From positions 372,001-436,000 of the forward strand of contig NZ_OY781114.1 in the NCBI RefSeq assembly GCF_963676485.1: a stretch of DNA of 64,000 bases, read 5' to 3'. Position numbers and translations under genes: made by a program. The notes below the pieces were generated by a model, which saw only the letters and a program-made list of their open reading frames with translations, had not been told where the DNA came from and made no database searches. Shown here piece by piece: positions 53,582 through 63,008 of this stretch (position 1 is its first letter; each line of letters begins with the position of its first letter). This stretch comes from an uncultured Cohaesibacter sp. (lineage in GTDB: Bacteria > Pseudomonadota > Alphaproteobacteria > Rhizobiales > Cohaesibacteraceae).

Positions 53582-54010
53582 ATGAATAGTGAACCACCCG
53601 TCATCATGGCGCATGTGTCCGTGGGGACGAATGACTTTCCGAGGGCACGGGATTTCTACAAGGCGGTTTTGGCAACCATTGGCGCAAAGATTATCATGGA
53701 AGTAGATGTGCCCGGTGAAGTGGGTGCCATCGCCTTTGGCAAGATGTTCCCCGAATTCTGGGTCCAGACGCCTCATGACAAAGAGAAAGCCAGCGTGGGC
53801 AATGGCACCCATTTTGCGTTTCTGGCCACCAGCAAGGAGATGGTACAGGACTTCTGGAACAAGGCGCTTGAAATGGGTGCGACGCCAGACGGCGAGCCCG
53901 GCCCGAGGCCCCATTATGGCGAAGCCTATTATGGATGTTTCCTGCGCGATCTGGATGGCAACAAGATAGAAGCCATGTATTGGGGTGCGCACGAACAGTT
54001 CGAAAACTGA
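53582..54010 (+). CDS. VOC family protein (glyoxalase-like)
   Basis: A 142-residue protein with the paired beta-alpha-beta modules of the vicinal oxygen chelate fold. Possible metal ligands are the His in AHVSVGTNDF, the His in GNGTHFAFLA and the Glu in DGNKIEAMYW. VOC proteins include glyoxalases, dioxygenases and antibiotic resistance proteins; no subfamily can be named. The second of two adjacent ATG codons has the better GGAGG spacing (5 bp). Confidence 0.85.
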   Translation: MNSEPPVIMAHVSVGTNDFPRARDFYKAVLATIGAKIIMEVDVPGEVGAIAFGKMFPEFWVQTPHDKEKASVGNGTHFAFLATSKEMVQDFWNKALEMGATPDGEPGPRPHYGEAYYGCFLRDLDGNKIEAMYWGAHEQFEN

Positions 54011-54285
54011 CCCATGGTCTGCTATCCCTCTAGACACGAGGCCTTTGCGCATGACGCCCGATAGGCCTTAACTGGTATCTGTTGCCGCCAATTGCTGCTT
54101 GCTCTAGTAATCAAGGAGGTGCACGCTCTCCTTCATGTGTGCACCATCTGCCGTAGCCATTGGCCCTAATGCCATCTGTCAGCACCCCGGCCCGATGACT
54201 GGTGTGATGCCTTTATGCTCACCTGTCAGCCTTCTCCCCTTGATGCTTGAGGGCTCAGTCTTGTGTTTGTTTGTTGAGGTCCGCA

Positions 54286-54918
54286 ATGTTTGACCACTTT
54301 CCTTTTCTGGCCATTATTCTGGCTCTCGCCGCTCTGACCATGGCGCCGGGAATGGACACAGTGCTTGTATTGCGCAATGCCGCACGCGGGGGCTTTGCCG
54401 ATGGCTTTACCACCAGCTTTGGCATTTGCTCGGGCCTGTTTGTGCATGCGACCATTTCAGCGCTGGGGCTGTCGGTGATCCTTTTGCAATCGGCTTATCT
54501 TTTTATGCTCCTCAAATTTGCCGGTGCGCTTTTCATCGCCTATCTGGCTTTTCAATCCTTGCTCGCCGCATGGCGCGGCCACGGGCTCATGGTGGCCAGC
54601 GCAGGCACACGACGCGTTTCGCTTGTCACCTCTTTTCGAGAGGGCATTCTCTCCAATATTCTCAATCCCAAGCCGATTCTCTTCTATATGATGTTTCTGC
54701 CCCAGTTCATCGATCCCGCCCAATCGGCCTTGTGGCAATCTTTGCTGGTGGCGAGTATCCATTTTCTGCTCGGCATGATCTGGCAAGGAGGGCTGGCACT
54801 CATGGTGCACAAGGCGCGCCGGTTTCTGGCCCGCCCAGCCATTGCACGCACCCTTAATGGTGCCACGGGACTGCTGCTTCTGGGCTTTGGCGTCAAGCTG
54901 GCGCTCACCCACAGATAG
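54286..54918 (+). CDS. LysE/RhtB family exporter
   Basis: A 210-residue membrane protein with about six helices. TMAPGMDTVLVLRNAARGGFADGF is the RhtB-type hallmark, and FREGILSNILNPKPILFYMMFLPQF the conserved middle loop. Likely an amino-acid or derivative exporter. Start with GAGGTCC upstream; the frame is open 13 codons earlier. It differs from the LysE/ArgO-like exporter at 16122. Confidence 0.9.
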   Translation: MFDHFPFLAIILALAALTMAPGMDTVLVLRNAARGGFADGFTTSFGICSGLFVHATISALGLSVILLQSAYLFMLLKFAGALFIAYLAFQSLLAAWRGHGLMVASAGTRRVSLVTSFREGILSNILNPKPILFYMMFLPQFIDPAQSALWQSLLVASIHFLLGMIWQGGLALMVHKARRFLARPAIARTLNGATGLLLLGFGVKLALTHR

Positions 54919-55115
54919 CGCCAAGCGGGGCTAAGAACGGCCCTTGGCTGGTTTGGGCGCGACCATGACGAAACGCCTTTTGTGGGAAAAAATCTCTCAT
55001 CCTTAAGCCTCATGCGCAGTTTCGTCCGGTTGACTTCACCCCATAGCTGTGAAAACTGAACATCCGACGGGCTGAACACCCAGCCAGACTCACTGAAAAC
55101 CAGAGGAACCGCCTT

Positions 55116-55739
55116 ATGAAAAAACTGATACGCACCATCTCCTGGGCCATGAGCCTTGTCATGGCCATCGTATTGGGGTTTCTGGTTTTTTCCTGGTACA
55201 GCGAGGAATTGCGGGTTCAGAAGACCCAGCAGGGGCAGACCGAGGTGCAGATCGGGGGCGACTTTTCGCTCACGGATCATACCGGTAAGCCGGTCACCTA
55301 TGCCGACTTTGCCGACGAGCCAATGGCAATCTATTTCGGCTACACTTTCTGCCCGGATGTCTGCCCTACGACCCTCAGTGAAATGACCCTTTGGGTGGAG
55401 GAGTTGGGCGAAGACGCCAAGAAGATGAATTTCGTCTTTGTCACCGTTGATCCAGAGCGCGACACGCAGGAAGCCATGGGCGATTATGTAAGCGCGTTCT
55501 TTGACCAGCTCATTGGTCTGAGAGGCACCCGCGAGCAGACCGATGCTGTCATCAAGGCCTACAAGGTCTATGCCAAAAGGGTGGATGATGGCAGTGGCGA
55601 TGGCGACTATGTCATGGATCACACTGCCTCGGTTTTCCTGATGAAAAAAGGTGGCGCTTTTTCCGGCACCATCGCCTTTGGCGAAGAGCATGATAGCGCG
55701 GTCAAGAAGCTGCGCAACCTGATTGCCAGTGCCGAATAG
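55116..55739 (+). CDS. Sco1/SenC copper chaperone
   Basis: A 207-residue thioredoxin-fold protein anchored by one N-terminal helix (LVMAIVLGFLVFSWY). It has the copper site CPDVC (Cys79 and Cys83) and the distal His168 in MDHTAS. Sco proteins deliver copper to the CuA centre of cytochrome c oxidase and act in the periplasm. No oxidase gene is in the window. A good AGAGGAA precedes the ATG. Confidence 0.92.
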   Translation: MKKLIRTISWAMSLVMAIVLGFLVFSWYSEELRVQKTQQGQTEVQIGGDFSLTDHTGKPVTYADFADEPMAIYFGYTFCPDVCPTTLSEMTLWVEELGEDAKKMNFVFVTVDPERDTQEAMGDYVSAFFDQLIGLRGTREQTDAVIKAYKVYAKRVDDGSGDGDYVMDHTASVFLMKKGGAFSGTIAFGEEHDSAVKKLRNLIASAE

Positions 55740-55911
55740 GCACGCGCCTCCCTTTGCCAATATCTCTTGATTTGGCTGCCGTCAGCCTCTAAAAGCTGAG
55801 GCGGCTTGGGGCTTTGCATCCTTTTCTCTTCATAGGCTGCGCGCATATAAAGACCGGCGCCCCCCCACAGCATGGCTCTTGAGCGCCCGCCCGATAAGAG
55901 GATTATAGTTC

Positions 55912-56667
55912 ATGGAAAAGTTGCGGCTTGATCAGGCTCTTGTTGAGCGCGGCCTTTGCGCCAGCCGGGCGCGGGCGCGTGATGCCATCAAGCGGGGCTT
56001 TGCACAAGTGGATGGCAAGCCCGCCACCAAGGCCAGCCAGATGGTTGGGCCGCAGGCAACGCTCAGCATTGACGATCCTGCTTCTGGCTATGTATCCCGC
56101 GCCACATTGAAGCTGATTGGTGGACTGGATCATTTCGGCTTTGATCCGATGGGGCGCGTGGCCGTTGATATCGGCGCATCTACTGGAGGTTTCTGTCAGG
56201 TGTTGCTTGAGCGGGGCGCATCTGAAGTTTACGGCATTGATGTCGGGCACGACCAGATGCATCCGAGCCTTCTAGGCAACCCGAAGCTTCATTCGCTAGA
56301 AGGCGTCAATGCACGTCACCTGGGCCGCAGCCATGTACCCATCCCCTTCAGCGCGCTGGTGAGCGATGTTTCCTTCATCTCCTTGCGGCTGGCCCTGCCC
56401 GCTGCGCTGGAAATGGCCGAGCCGGAAGCCTTTGCCGTGTTGCTGGTAAAACCGCAATTCGAAGTCGGCAAAGGGGGCATCGGCAAGGGTGGCCTCGTGC
56501 GCGATGCTGCCGAGGGCGAACGGGCGGCGCATGAGATTGCCCGTTGGCTGGATAGCGAAGAAGATCCCGCCTGTGCCGGTTGGCAGGTGCGAGACTTGAT
56601 ACCCTCTCCCATTCTTGGTGGCGATGGCAACAAGGAATATCTTCTCGGAGCAATCAAGAAAGGCTAG
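55912..56667 (+). CDS. tlyA: TlyA family rRNA (cytidine-2'-O)-methyltransferase/hemolysin-like
   Basis: A 251-residue protein: an S4 RNA-binding domain (LRLDQALVERGLCASRARARDAI) followed by a SAM-dependent methyltransferase (VAVDIGASTGGFCQVLLERG, then DVSFISLRLAL and LLVKPQFEVGKGGIGKGG). TlyA methylates 16S and 23S rRNA in mycobacteria; the alphaproteobacterial members are probably rRNA modifiers. AAGAGG precedes the ATG. It is convergent with ubiA. Confidence 0.92.
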   Translation: MEKLRLDQALVERGLCASRARARDAIKRGFAQVDGKPATKASQMVGPQATLSIDDPASGYVSRATLKLIGGLDHFGFDPMGRVAVDIGASTGGFCQVLLERGASEVYGIDVGHDQMHPSLLGNPKLHSLEGVNARHLGRSHVPIPFSALVSDVSFISLRLALPAALEMAEPEAFAVLLVKPQFEVGKGGIGKGGLVRDAAEGERAAHEIARWLDSEEDPACAGWQVRDLIPSPILGGDGNKEYLLGAIKKG

Positions 56668-56737
56668 ACGCCCGATCCATGAAGAGCGCTGACGTCCGCT
56701 CAAGCATTTACGCAGGCACAGCGACCAGAGCCAAAGC

Positions 56738-57691
56738 CTAAAGCCAGATGCTGGCCAGCAATCCGGCAAAGATGATCCAGCCGATCTGCGTGTTGGAGCG
56801 GAACAGCGCAAGGCACTGGCTGCCATTGTCTATTTCCAGCTTCCAGATCTGCCAGCCCATATGCAGGCCAGCCAAAGCCAGCCCGACAAAGGCAGGCCAT
56901 GACACGCCGGATACGGCAAAACAGGCCGCCATGCACAGAACCATCACACCATAGAAAAGCGAAAGCCAGCCACGGGTGTTCTCGGCAAACAGCAGCGCGG
57001 TGGATTTTACGCCGATCATGACATCATCTTCCTTGTCCTGATGGGCATAAATGGTGTCATAGCCGATGGTCCAGACGATGGCTCCCAGATACATCAGAAC
57101 CGGTGCCAGCGCCAATTGGCCCGTTATGGATGTCCAGCCAACCAAAGCCCCCCAGGAGAAGGCGAGCCCGAGCACAAGCTGCGGCCAATGCGTGATCCGT
57201 TTCATGAAGGGATAGATCGCCACGACACTGAGCGACGCAAAGCCGAGCCAGATGGTGTAGCTGTTGAATTGCAGCAGAACGAGCAGACCAACCAGCAACT
57301 GGGTCACAAGCCACGCACCGGCATAGCGGCGGGAAACCTGATGGCTAGGAAGCGGACGGGAGCGCGTGCGCTCCACCTTCTCGTCGATATCCTGATCGAC
57401 AATATCATTATAGGTGCAGCCAGCCCCGCGCATGGCAACCGCGCCAAGCCAGAATGCCACACCATTCCAGAGAATATGCTCGATGGGGGGCAACATGCCG
57501 GATTGTCTGGTGGATACCGCAAGGGTCAGAGACCAAAGGCAGGGCCAGAGCAGAAGCCACCAGCCAATGGGACGTTCAAGACGAGACAGGCGCGCATAGG
57601 GACGAAACCACGAGGGCAACAGCGTATCCGCCCAGTGGCCACGCACAGCATCTGCAACGCGCCCCTCACCCAGTGTCGCCTGATCCTTCAT
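56738..57691 (-). CDS. ubiA: 4-hydroxybenzoate polyprenyltransferase
   Basis: A 317-residue membrane enzyme joining a polyprenyl chain to 4-hydroxybenzoate in ubiquinone synthesis. Both Asp-rich motifs are present: NDIVDQDIDEKVERTRSRPL and YDTIYAHQDKEDDVMIGVKS. Eight or nine helices are seen; the N-terminus has RLERPIGWWLLLWPCLWSL. Monocistronic, minus strand. Confidence 0.95.
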   Translation of the reverse strand: MKDQATLGEGRVADAVRGHWADTLLPSWFRPYARLSRLERPIGWWLLLWPCLWSLTLAVSTRQSGMLPPIEHILWNGVAFWLGAVAMRGAGCTYNDIVDQDIDEKVERTRSRPLPSHQVSRRYAGAWLVTQLLVGLLVLLQFNSYTIWLGFASLSVVAIYPFMKRITHWPQLVLGLAFSWGALVGWTSITGQLALAPVLMYLGAIVWTIGYDTIYAHQDKEDDVMIGVKSTALLFAENTRGWLSLFYGVMVLCMAACFAVSGVSWPAFVGLALAGLHMGWQIWKLEIDNGSQCLALFRSNTQIGWIIFAGLLASIWL

Positions 57692-58176
57692 ACATATGTC
57701 CTTGATCGTTGATTGTGAGCCGAAAAGGAGAACCCTAATTCACCCAAAAGCATTGCCCCATGCTCCCGCATACGTCAACCACTCAAATTGTATTGTGTTG
57801 CTCTGGCACAGCATCATTTTGTATTATATGAATTAAACAAGCAAACCCTTCTCCCATTTTCCGCTTCTTTACGTTCCATTTATTAGGTTGGATTGCCCGA
57901 CAACGGTCTTTTCTTGCTTTTTCAAGTTAAGGCTCCCGTGATCCTTGAAGGTCCTTTTGGTTGCCCGATGGATCGACAGCGCCCAGAAGCGGACAAATCG
58001 GTCGCCCCTGTTGCCATTTAGGCATTTGTGCATGTCTTTTAGGGCAACAATTGGCGCTAAGCCCCCTTGTGGGCTTGATTTTGTAGCGTCTGAAGGGTAG
58101 CAGACGAACAGCTGTGTTTTTCTTTGTTTTTCGAGCTGCTCAAGCGGCTCCCTGTCTCTATCTAAAGGTGGCCCTG
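57692..58176. other. Divergent promoter gap between ubiA and purD
   Basis: 485 bp with no credible gene. The purD leader contains GGGCAACAATTGGCGC and other short inverted elements but no riboswitch I can recognise. Confidence 0.4.
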
Positions 58177-59475
58177 ATGACTGATCGCCTCAACGTTCTT
58201 CTCATCGGCTCTGGCGGGCGCGAACATGCTCTTGCCTATGGCCTTAAGAAATCCCACCGTCTTGGCGCGCTGTATGTCGCTCCGGGCAATGCGGGTCTGC
58301 TGGCGCTGGCGAAAAAGGCCGATATTCAAGAGAGCGACCATGATGCGGTTATCGCCTTTTGCAAGGCCAACGCCATCGATTTTGTGATCGTTGGTCCGGA
58401 AGCACCGCTGGTCGATGGCCTCGTTGATAGCCTCAGCGCGGCGGGCATTCTGACATTTGGCCCCTCCAAGGAAGCCGCACAGCTGGAAGGCTCCAAGGGC
58501 TACACCAAAGATCTGTGCGCCGAATTTAACATCCCGACAGCGGCTTATGCCCGCTTTGGCGATTGCGCCTCGGCCCTTGCCTACCTCAAGGACCACCCTG
58601 CCCCGATCGTCATCAAGGCAGACGGACTGGCAGCGGGCAAAGGCGTCACGGTTGCCATGAGCGATGCAGAAGCAGAAGCTGCCGTCAAGGAATGCTTTGA
58701 TGGCGCCTTTGGCGATGCAGGAGCAGAAGTTGTCATCGAAGCCTTCTTGCAGGGTGAAGAAGCAAGCCTGTTTGCGCTGTGCGATGGCAAGACCGCGCTG
58801 CACTTGGCTTCTGCTCAGGATCACAAGCCCGTTGGTGAAGGCGACACCGGCCCCAACACTGGCGGCATGGGCGCTTATAGCCCTGCTCCCGTGATGACCG
58901 AAGCGATGACCCAAGAGGTCATGGAAAAGATTGTCCACCCGACCATTCACGGCATGGCCAGCCGCGGCGCTCCATTCACCGGCATTCTGTTTGTTGGTCT
59001 GATGATCACAGACAAGGGGCCTGAGCTGATCGAATATAATGTGCGCTTTGGCGACCCTGAGTGCCAAACCCTGATGATGCGTCTTGAGAGCGATTTGCTT
59101 GAGCTGTTGCTTGCCGCCGCCAAGGGCGCGTTGGAAGGTATGTCAGCCAATTGGTCTGACGATGTGGTGATGAATGTGGTGCTGGCCTCCAAAGGCTATC
59201 CGGGCACCTATGAAAAAGGCACCGAAATTGCCGATCTCTCGGCAGCCGAAGCGCTCGAGGGCGTTACCATCTTCCACGCTGGCACCGCCGAGAGAGATGG
59301 CAAATTGCTGGCAACCGGAGGCCGTGTGCTCAATGTCTGCGCACGCGGGGGATCGGTCACCCAAGCACAGCGCCTCGCCTATCAGGCGGTGGATGCAGTG
59401 CGCTGGGATAATGGTTTCTGTCGCCGCGATATCGGCTGGCGGGCCGTGGCGCGCGAGAAGGACACCACTCGCTGA
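58177..59475 (+). CDS. purD: Phosphoribosylamine-glycine ligase (GAR synthetase)
   Basis: A 432-residue ATP-grasp ligase for the second step of purine synthesis. It begins [22 protein letters not shown]-grasp elements are [14 protein letters not shown] and the [12 protein letters not shown] region; [11 protein letters not shown] and [15 protein letters not shown] are conserved. The ATG following AAGGTGG is used; the frame is open 21 codons earlier but adds unlike residues. The last ten residues are basic and a little longer than the family norm. Confidence 0.96.
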   Translation: MTDRLNVLLIGSGGREHALAYGLKKSHRLGALYVAPGNAGLLALAKKADIQESDHDAVIAFCKANAIDFVIVGPEAPLVDGLVDSLSAAGILTFGPSKEAAQLEGSKGYTKDLCAEFNIPTAAYARFGDCASALAYLKDHPAPIVIKADGLAAGKGVTVAMSDAEAEAAVKECFDGAFGDAGAEVVIEAFLQGEEASLFALCDGKTALHLASAQDHKPVGEGDTGPNTGGMGAYSPAPVMTEAMTQEVMEKIVHPTIHGMASRGAPFTGILFVGLMITDKGPELIEYNVRFGDPECQTLMMRLESDLLELLLAAAKGALEGMSANWSDDVVMNVVLASKGYPGTYEKGTEIADLSAAEALEGVTIFHAGTAERDGKLLATGGRVLNVCARGGSVTQAQRLAYQAVDAVRWDNGFCRRDIGWRAVAREKDTTR

Positions 59476-59754
59476 AAAGATCACAGATAGAGGGGCTACG
59501 CCCTGACCTATCTGACATTTAGGAACATCAAACCCGCTGTGAAACGATCATGGCGGGTTTTCCTATTGCCATCGGGCTTCCCATCACCCTTGTGCCAAGG
59601 GGCTGCGCAGGAAGCGGGGGAGCCCTGCAATAGAAAACGCTTTACGACAAAACCGGGCGAATCCGGTAGGCTCTTATTGAACATATGCGCTTTGGACGCC
59701 CCGCACGCAGGCAAGGGCGATAGAGCATGGCAGCACTGAAGGACCAAACATACA

Positions 59755-60993
59755 GTGACAGACCCTGTTGAAATTACAATTGACGAGCTTGGCGCCAAAG
59801 GCGACGGGATCGCCTACTATGGCGGTGGCAGTTTATATGTCCCTTTCGCTCTGGAAGGGGAACGCGTTCGCGTCACGCCGATGGGAGACCGCGGCGAACT
59901 CGAAGACATCGTTACCCCGTCGCCGAACAGGGTCGAGCCGATCTGTCCTCTGTTCAGAACTTGCGGCGGCTGCACCATGCAGCATATGTCGGCAGAGGCC
60001 TATGGCACATGGAAGCAGGATCTTGTCAGGGATGCCCTCGCCTCTCGTGGCTTTGAAAATCTGGACATCCAGCCTCTGGTTGTCACCAAGCCCGGTGAGC
60101 GCCGCAGAGCTGTTTTGACCGCACGCCTCCTCGGTCGTCGCCTGCTGTTTGGCTATCATGAATCGCGTTCAACACGGGTGGTCGATGTGGACCATTGCCC
60201 GCTTCTGGTGCCCGCGCTCAATGCCCTGTTGCCGAAGCTGGCGACCTATCTGCCTTTGTTCATGACCAAAAAGAAAGAGGCCCGCATCACGCTTCTGGCA
60301 ACCCGTTCGGGCGTTGATCTCGGTTTGGATGACGTGAAGGACATGCGCGGTGGGCAGGATTACCTCAAGGCCGTTGAAATGGCCGAGGATCTGGACCTGG
60401 CGCGTCTTTCAGCCAATGGCGAGACGTTGCTCGAGCGGCGCCCGCCCCTGTTGCATATGGGGAGCGCCCAAGTCAGCCCGCCAGTGGGAGCCTTCGTGCA
60501 AGCCGAGGAAACCGCCGAACGCGCCATGGCCAAGCTGGTGCTGGAAAGCGTGGGCGACTCCAAGCGCGTGATTGATCTTTTCTGTGGCTCGGGCACCTTT
60601 GCCCTGAGGTTGGCAAAAAAGGCGCAAGTCTGGGCGCTGGAAGGCGAGGATGCTGCACTTAAATCCCTTGAACGCGCATGGCGCTTTGGCGACAAGCTCA
60701 AGGGCATCAAAATGGAGCGACGCGATCTGTTCCGCCGCCCGGTGCTGGCCGCCGAAATGAAGAAATTCGACGCCCTCATATTCGACCCGCCTCGCGCTGG
60801 CGCCAAGGCTCAATGCGAGGAAATCGCCAAGGCTAAGCTGCCGGTCGTTGTTGCCGTATCCTGCAATCCGGGCACTCTGGCCCGTGACCTGCGCATTCTG
60901 GTGGATGGCGGGTACAAGATCGCATCGGTCACACCGGTTGATCAGTTTCTTTATTCGCCGCATGTGGAGTGCGTTGTAACGCTCACCCGATAG
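59755..60993 (+). CDS. TrmA/RlmD family RNA (uracil-5-)-methyltransferase
   Basis: A 412-residue iron-sulphur RNA methyltransferase. An N-terminal TRAM-like domain (ITIDELGAKGDGIAYYGGG) is followed by four Cys for a [4Fe-4S] cluster (Cys64, Cys70, Cys73 and Cys148), the SAM site VIDLFCGSGTFALRLA, DPPRAGA, and the catalytic Cys370 in AVSCNPGTLARDL. Target (23S rRNA U1939/U747 or tRNA U54) cannot be told. Starts at GTG; AAGGA lies about 12 bp upstream. Rhizobial genomes typically have one or two such genes. Confidence 0.9.
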   Translation: MTDPVEITIDELGAKGDGIAYYGGGSLYVPFALEGERVRVTPMGDRGELEDIVTPSPNRVEPICPLFRTCGGCTMQHMSAEAYGTWKQDLVRDALASRGFENLDIQPLVVTKPGERRRAVLTARLLGRRLLFGYHESRSTRVVDVDHCPLLVPALNALLPKLATYLPLFMTKKKEARITLLATRSGVDLGLDDVKDMRGGQDYLKAVEMAEDLDLARLSANGETLLERRPPLLHMGSAQVSPPVGAFVQAEETAERAMAKLVLESVGDSKRVIDLFCGSGTFALRLAKKAQVWALEGEDAALKSLERAWRFGDKLKGIKMERRDLFRRPVLAAEMKKFDALIFDPPRAGAKAQCEEIAKAKLPVVVAVSCNPGTLARDLRILVDGGYKIASVTPVDQFLYSPHVECVVTLTR

Positions 60994-61211
60994 GCATCTA
61001 GAGCAAAGAGAGCTGTCCTTTGGGGCTCTTTCCGATCTCCAAAGGGGCACTCACATTGGAAAGTGGCTGATGACCCATGACGCCTTTCCGTCTGTATAAT
61101 TTCGGCTTTTGGTGTCAACCGACTTGATCTCGCCGTGAAGCTAACTAGATATTGCATGACTTATAACGTTATGGGTGTAAACCCTGATTGCCTTTGAAAG
61201 GTCACCACCAG

Positions 61212-61517
61212 ATGGTCCATATCAAGCGATGGGTGATTATCACCTTCGCTCTCTTGCTGTTCCTTATCGGACTGGGCTCTGTCTGGACCCCGGTTCCCAT
61301 TGGGGCAATTCTTATGACCTTCGCAACTTTCCTGCTGATCGCCTACAGCCGGAGAGGACGCGCACTGGTGCGCGGTGCTCGCCGCCGGTTTGCCCTGATA
61401 GACCGGCAGATGCGGTGGTTCGAAAGCAAGAGCAAGGCCAAGATGGTGCGGGTGCTCAAAACAACCCAGCCGCTGGAATCCCGCCTGCGGTATGGCATTA
61501 AAAAGCTGGACATGTAA
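61212..61517 (+). CDS. Small membrane protein, tandem paralogue 1
   Basis: A 101-residue protein with two N-terminal helices (WVIITFALLLFLIGLGSVW and AILMTFATFLLIAYSRRG) and a basic tail. The PVPIGAIL turn resembles the PGPGW or DUF454 small membrane families. The start is the ATG nine codons into a TTG-opened frame. Its nearest relative is the next gene: both have LxxPxPxG, FLLIA(N/Y)SR and VLKTT(R/Q)PL at the same positions. Confidence 0.7.
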   Translation: MVHIKRWVIITFALLLFLIGLGSVWTPVPIGAILMTFATFLLIAYSRRGRALVRGARRRFALIDRQMRWFESKSKAKMVRVLKTTQPLESRLRYGIKKLDM

Positions 61518-61687
61518 CCCCGGCAAAGCCCCCACTTTGTCTTCCTGCTGTCACACATCCAGCCTATTGGAAGAAAACAGAGAGCCTTTTCAGGCTTGTA
61601 TCTCTTTATTCTCTTTTGTTTTTCAGCCGGCTTGACGGTCTTGGCCAAAAGGTCATGCAAGCAGCCGTCTGGAGGGAGTGAAAGACT

Positions 61688-62071
61688 GTGATCTCGAATC
61701 TCAGGCATTGGGCGATCATTGGCTTCGCCTTTCTGTGTTTGCTGGCAGGATTGGCGACCATATGGCTTCCCATTCCAACGGGCGTACCTCTGCTGGCTAT
61801 CGGCTCCTTTCTGCTGATCGCCAACAGCCGCGCCGGGCGCAATATGGTGCGCCGCATGCGCAAGCAGATCGATTGGCTCGACCGCGCACTCGTGTGGCTT
61901 GAAGAAAGAGCTGGTCGCCCGTTTGACCGCGTTTTGAAAACGACACGTCCACTGATGACCCGCCACCGCAGAAAACGCGAAACCGATAGAGCGGCTGCGA
62001 CTCACGCTCTTGGCCCCTCAGCCTCTCACCCAACCAGAGAAAATGAACAAACACCCGAAAACTCGGTTTAA
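61688..62071 (+). CDS. Small membrane protein, tandem paralogue 2
   Basis: A 127-residue protein with GTG start (GGAGGG upstream). Two helices with LPIPTGVPLLAIGSFLLIANSR between them, then a basic arm DRVLKTTRPLMTRHRRK and a disordered polar C-terminus about 25 residues longer than its paralogue at 61212. The two genes are 170 bp apart on the same strand. Function unknown. Confidence 0.7.
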   Translation: MISNLRHWAIIGFAFLCLLAGLATIWLPIPTGVPLLAIGSFLLIANSRAGRNMVRRMRKQIDWLDRALVWLEERAGRPFDRVLKTTRPLMTRHRRKRETDRAAATHALGPSASHPTRENEQTPENSV

Positions 62072-62393
62072 CCTAAGCGGCGCGTAAAGCCTGTTCCAGA
62101 CCAATACGAAGCTCGCCTCTTATCCTACCAGACGGCAAAAGGCAAGCGAGTGATAAGTCCAGATTTTTGACAAAAAACACCTATTTAAAACAATAAGTTG
62201 TGTTTTGATGTCATTGATATCCTACCAAGGACGCCTTGTGCGCCATGGGTAGGATCTCTATTCTGACAGGTGCGTTTTGTAAGAAGGCCATTCAAGTAAA
62301 AAGTAACGAGCAAACTCTTTCTGTTTCCTCGACCTTTGAACCATCGCCCCGTTGGTTAGCTGAGGCGCCGGGCGATACTGCCGGGACTGTGCC
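62072..62393. other. Gap, no gene supported
   Basis: 322 bp upstream of the SRPBCC gene. An open frame from 62236 overlaps the start of that gene and has no features of its own. Confidence 0.4.
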
Positions 62394-62873
62394 ATGCTTA
62401 AACCGATCGTCAAAGTGATTGAAGTGCCCTGCGACGCACGCGCCGCCTACCGGCTCTTCTCAACGGGCATGGGCAGTTGGTGGCCTCTTGATACGCGCTC
62501 GATTTCAATCCACAGCACAGGTGCGCCTGCCAAAACCCTTGAAACAGACCCTGTGGCTGGAGGTGCAATCATTGAAATCGCCTCAGACGACACCCGCCAT
62601 GTGTGGGGCAACTTTGCCGACTGTGATGAGCCCAACTCGCTTGCGATCAATTTCCATATGGGACAACCTCAGGATCACGCGACCTATCTCACGGTCAGCT
62701 TTCTGGAAATGAATGCCCATCGCACATTGGTCAAACTGGTGCATGGCGGCTGGGACTGCTATGGAGCCCTCGCTGCCATGATGCGGGATGGCTATGATGC
62801 GGGATGGAATGAAATCTTCTGTTTCCACTATGCCCGCTCATGTGAGAAATCGCGCTATTTGCGCCGCGCCTGA
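62394..62873 (+). CDS. SRPBCC (START-like) domain protein
   Basis: A 159-residue AHSA1/polyketide-cyclase-like protein. The sequence opens IVKVIEVPCDARAAYRLF, has the SWWPLDT turn near residue 30, and ends in GWDCYGALAAMMRDGYDAGW, a typical SRPBCC lid helix. Such proteins bind hydrophobic ligands or act as co-chaperones. No partner gene is next to it. The ribosome binding site is weak. Confidence 0.75.
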   Translation: MLKPIVKVIEVPCDARAAYRLFSTGMGSWWPLDTRSISIHSTGAPAKTLETDPVAGGAIIEIASDDTRHVWGNFADCDEPNSLAINFHMGQPQDHATYLTVSFLEMNAHRTLVKLVHGGWDCYGALAAMMRDGYDAGWNEIFCFHYARSCEKSRYLRRA

Positions 62874-62910
62874 TCGCCTCCGTTCCTAGGCTCCCTCATC
62901 CCGGACAGCA

Positions 62911-62944
62911 AAAACGCCCGATCACATTTGCGAACGGGCGTTTT
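62911..62944. terminator. Bidirectional terminator between SRPBCC gene and ald
   Basis: Perfect 10-base arms AAAACGCCCG / CGGGCGTTTT around a 14-base loop, T-rich on both strands. It closes both convergent genes. Confidence 0.85.
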
Positions 62945-63008
62945 CACATCATTCCGGGCTCAGATTTGCATCAGGAAGTGCCGGCCCAGATGCAAACTTG
63001 ACAGATCT

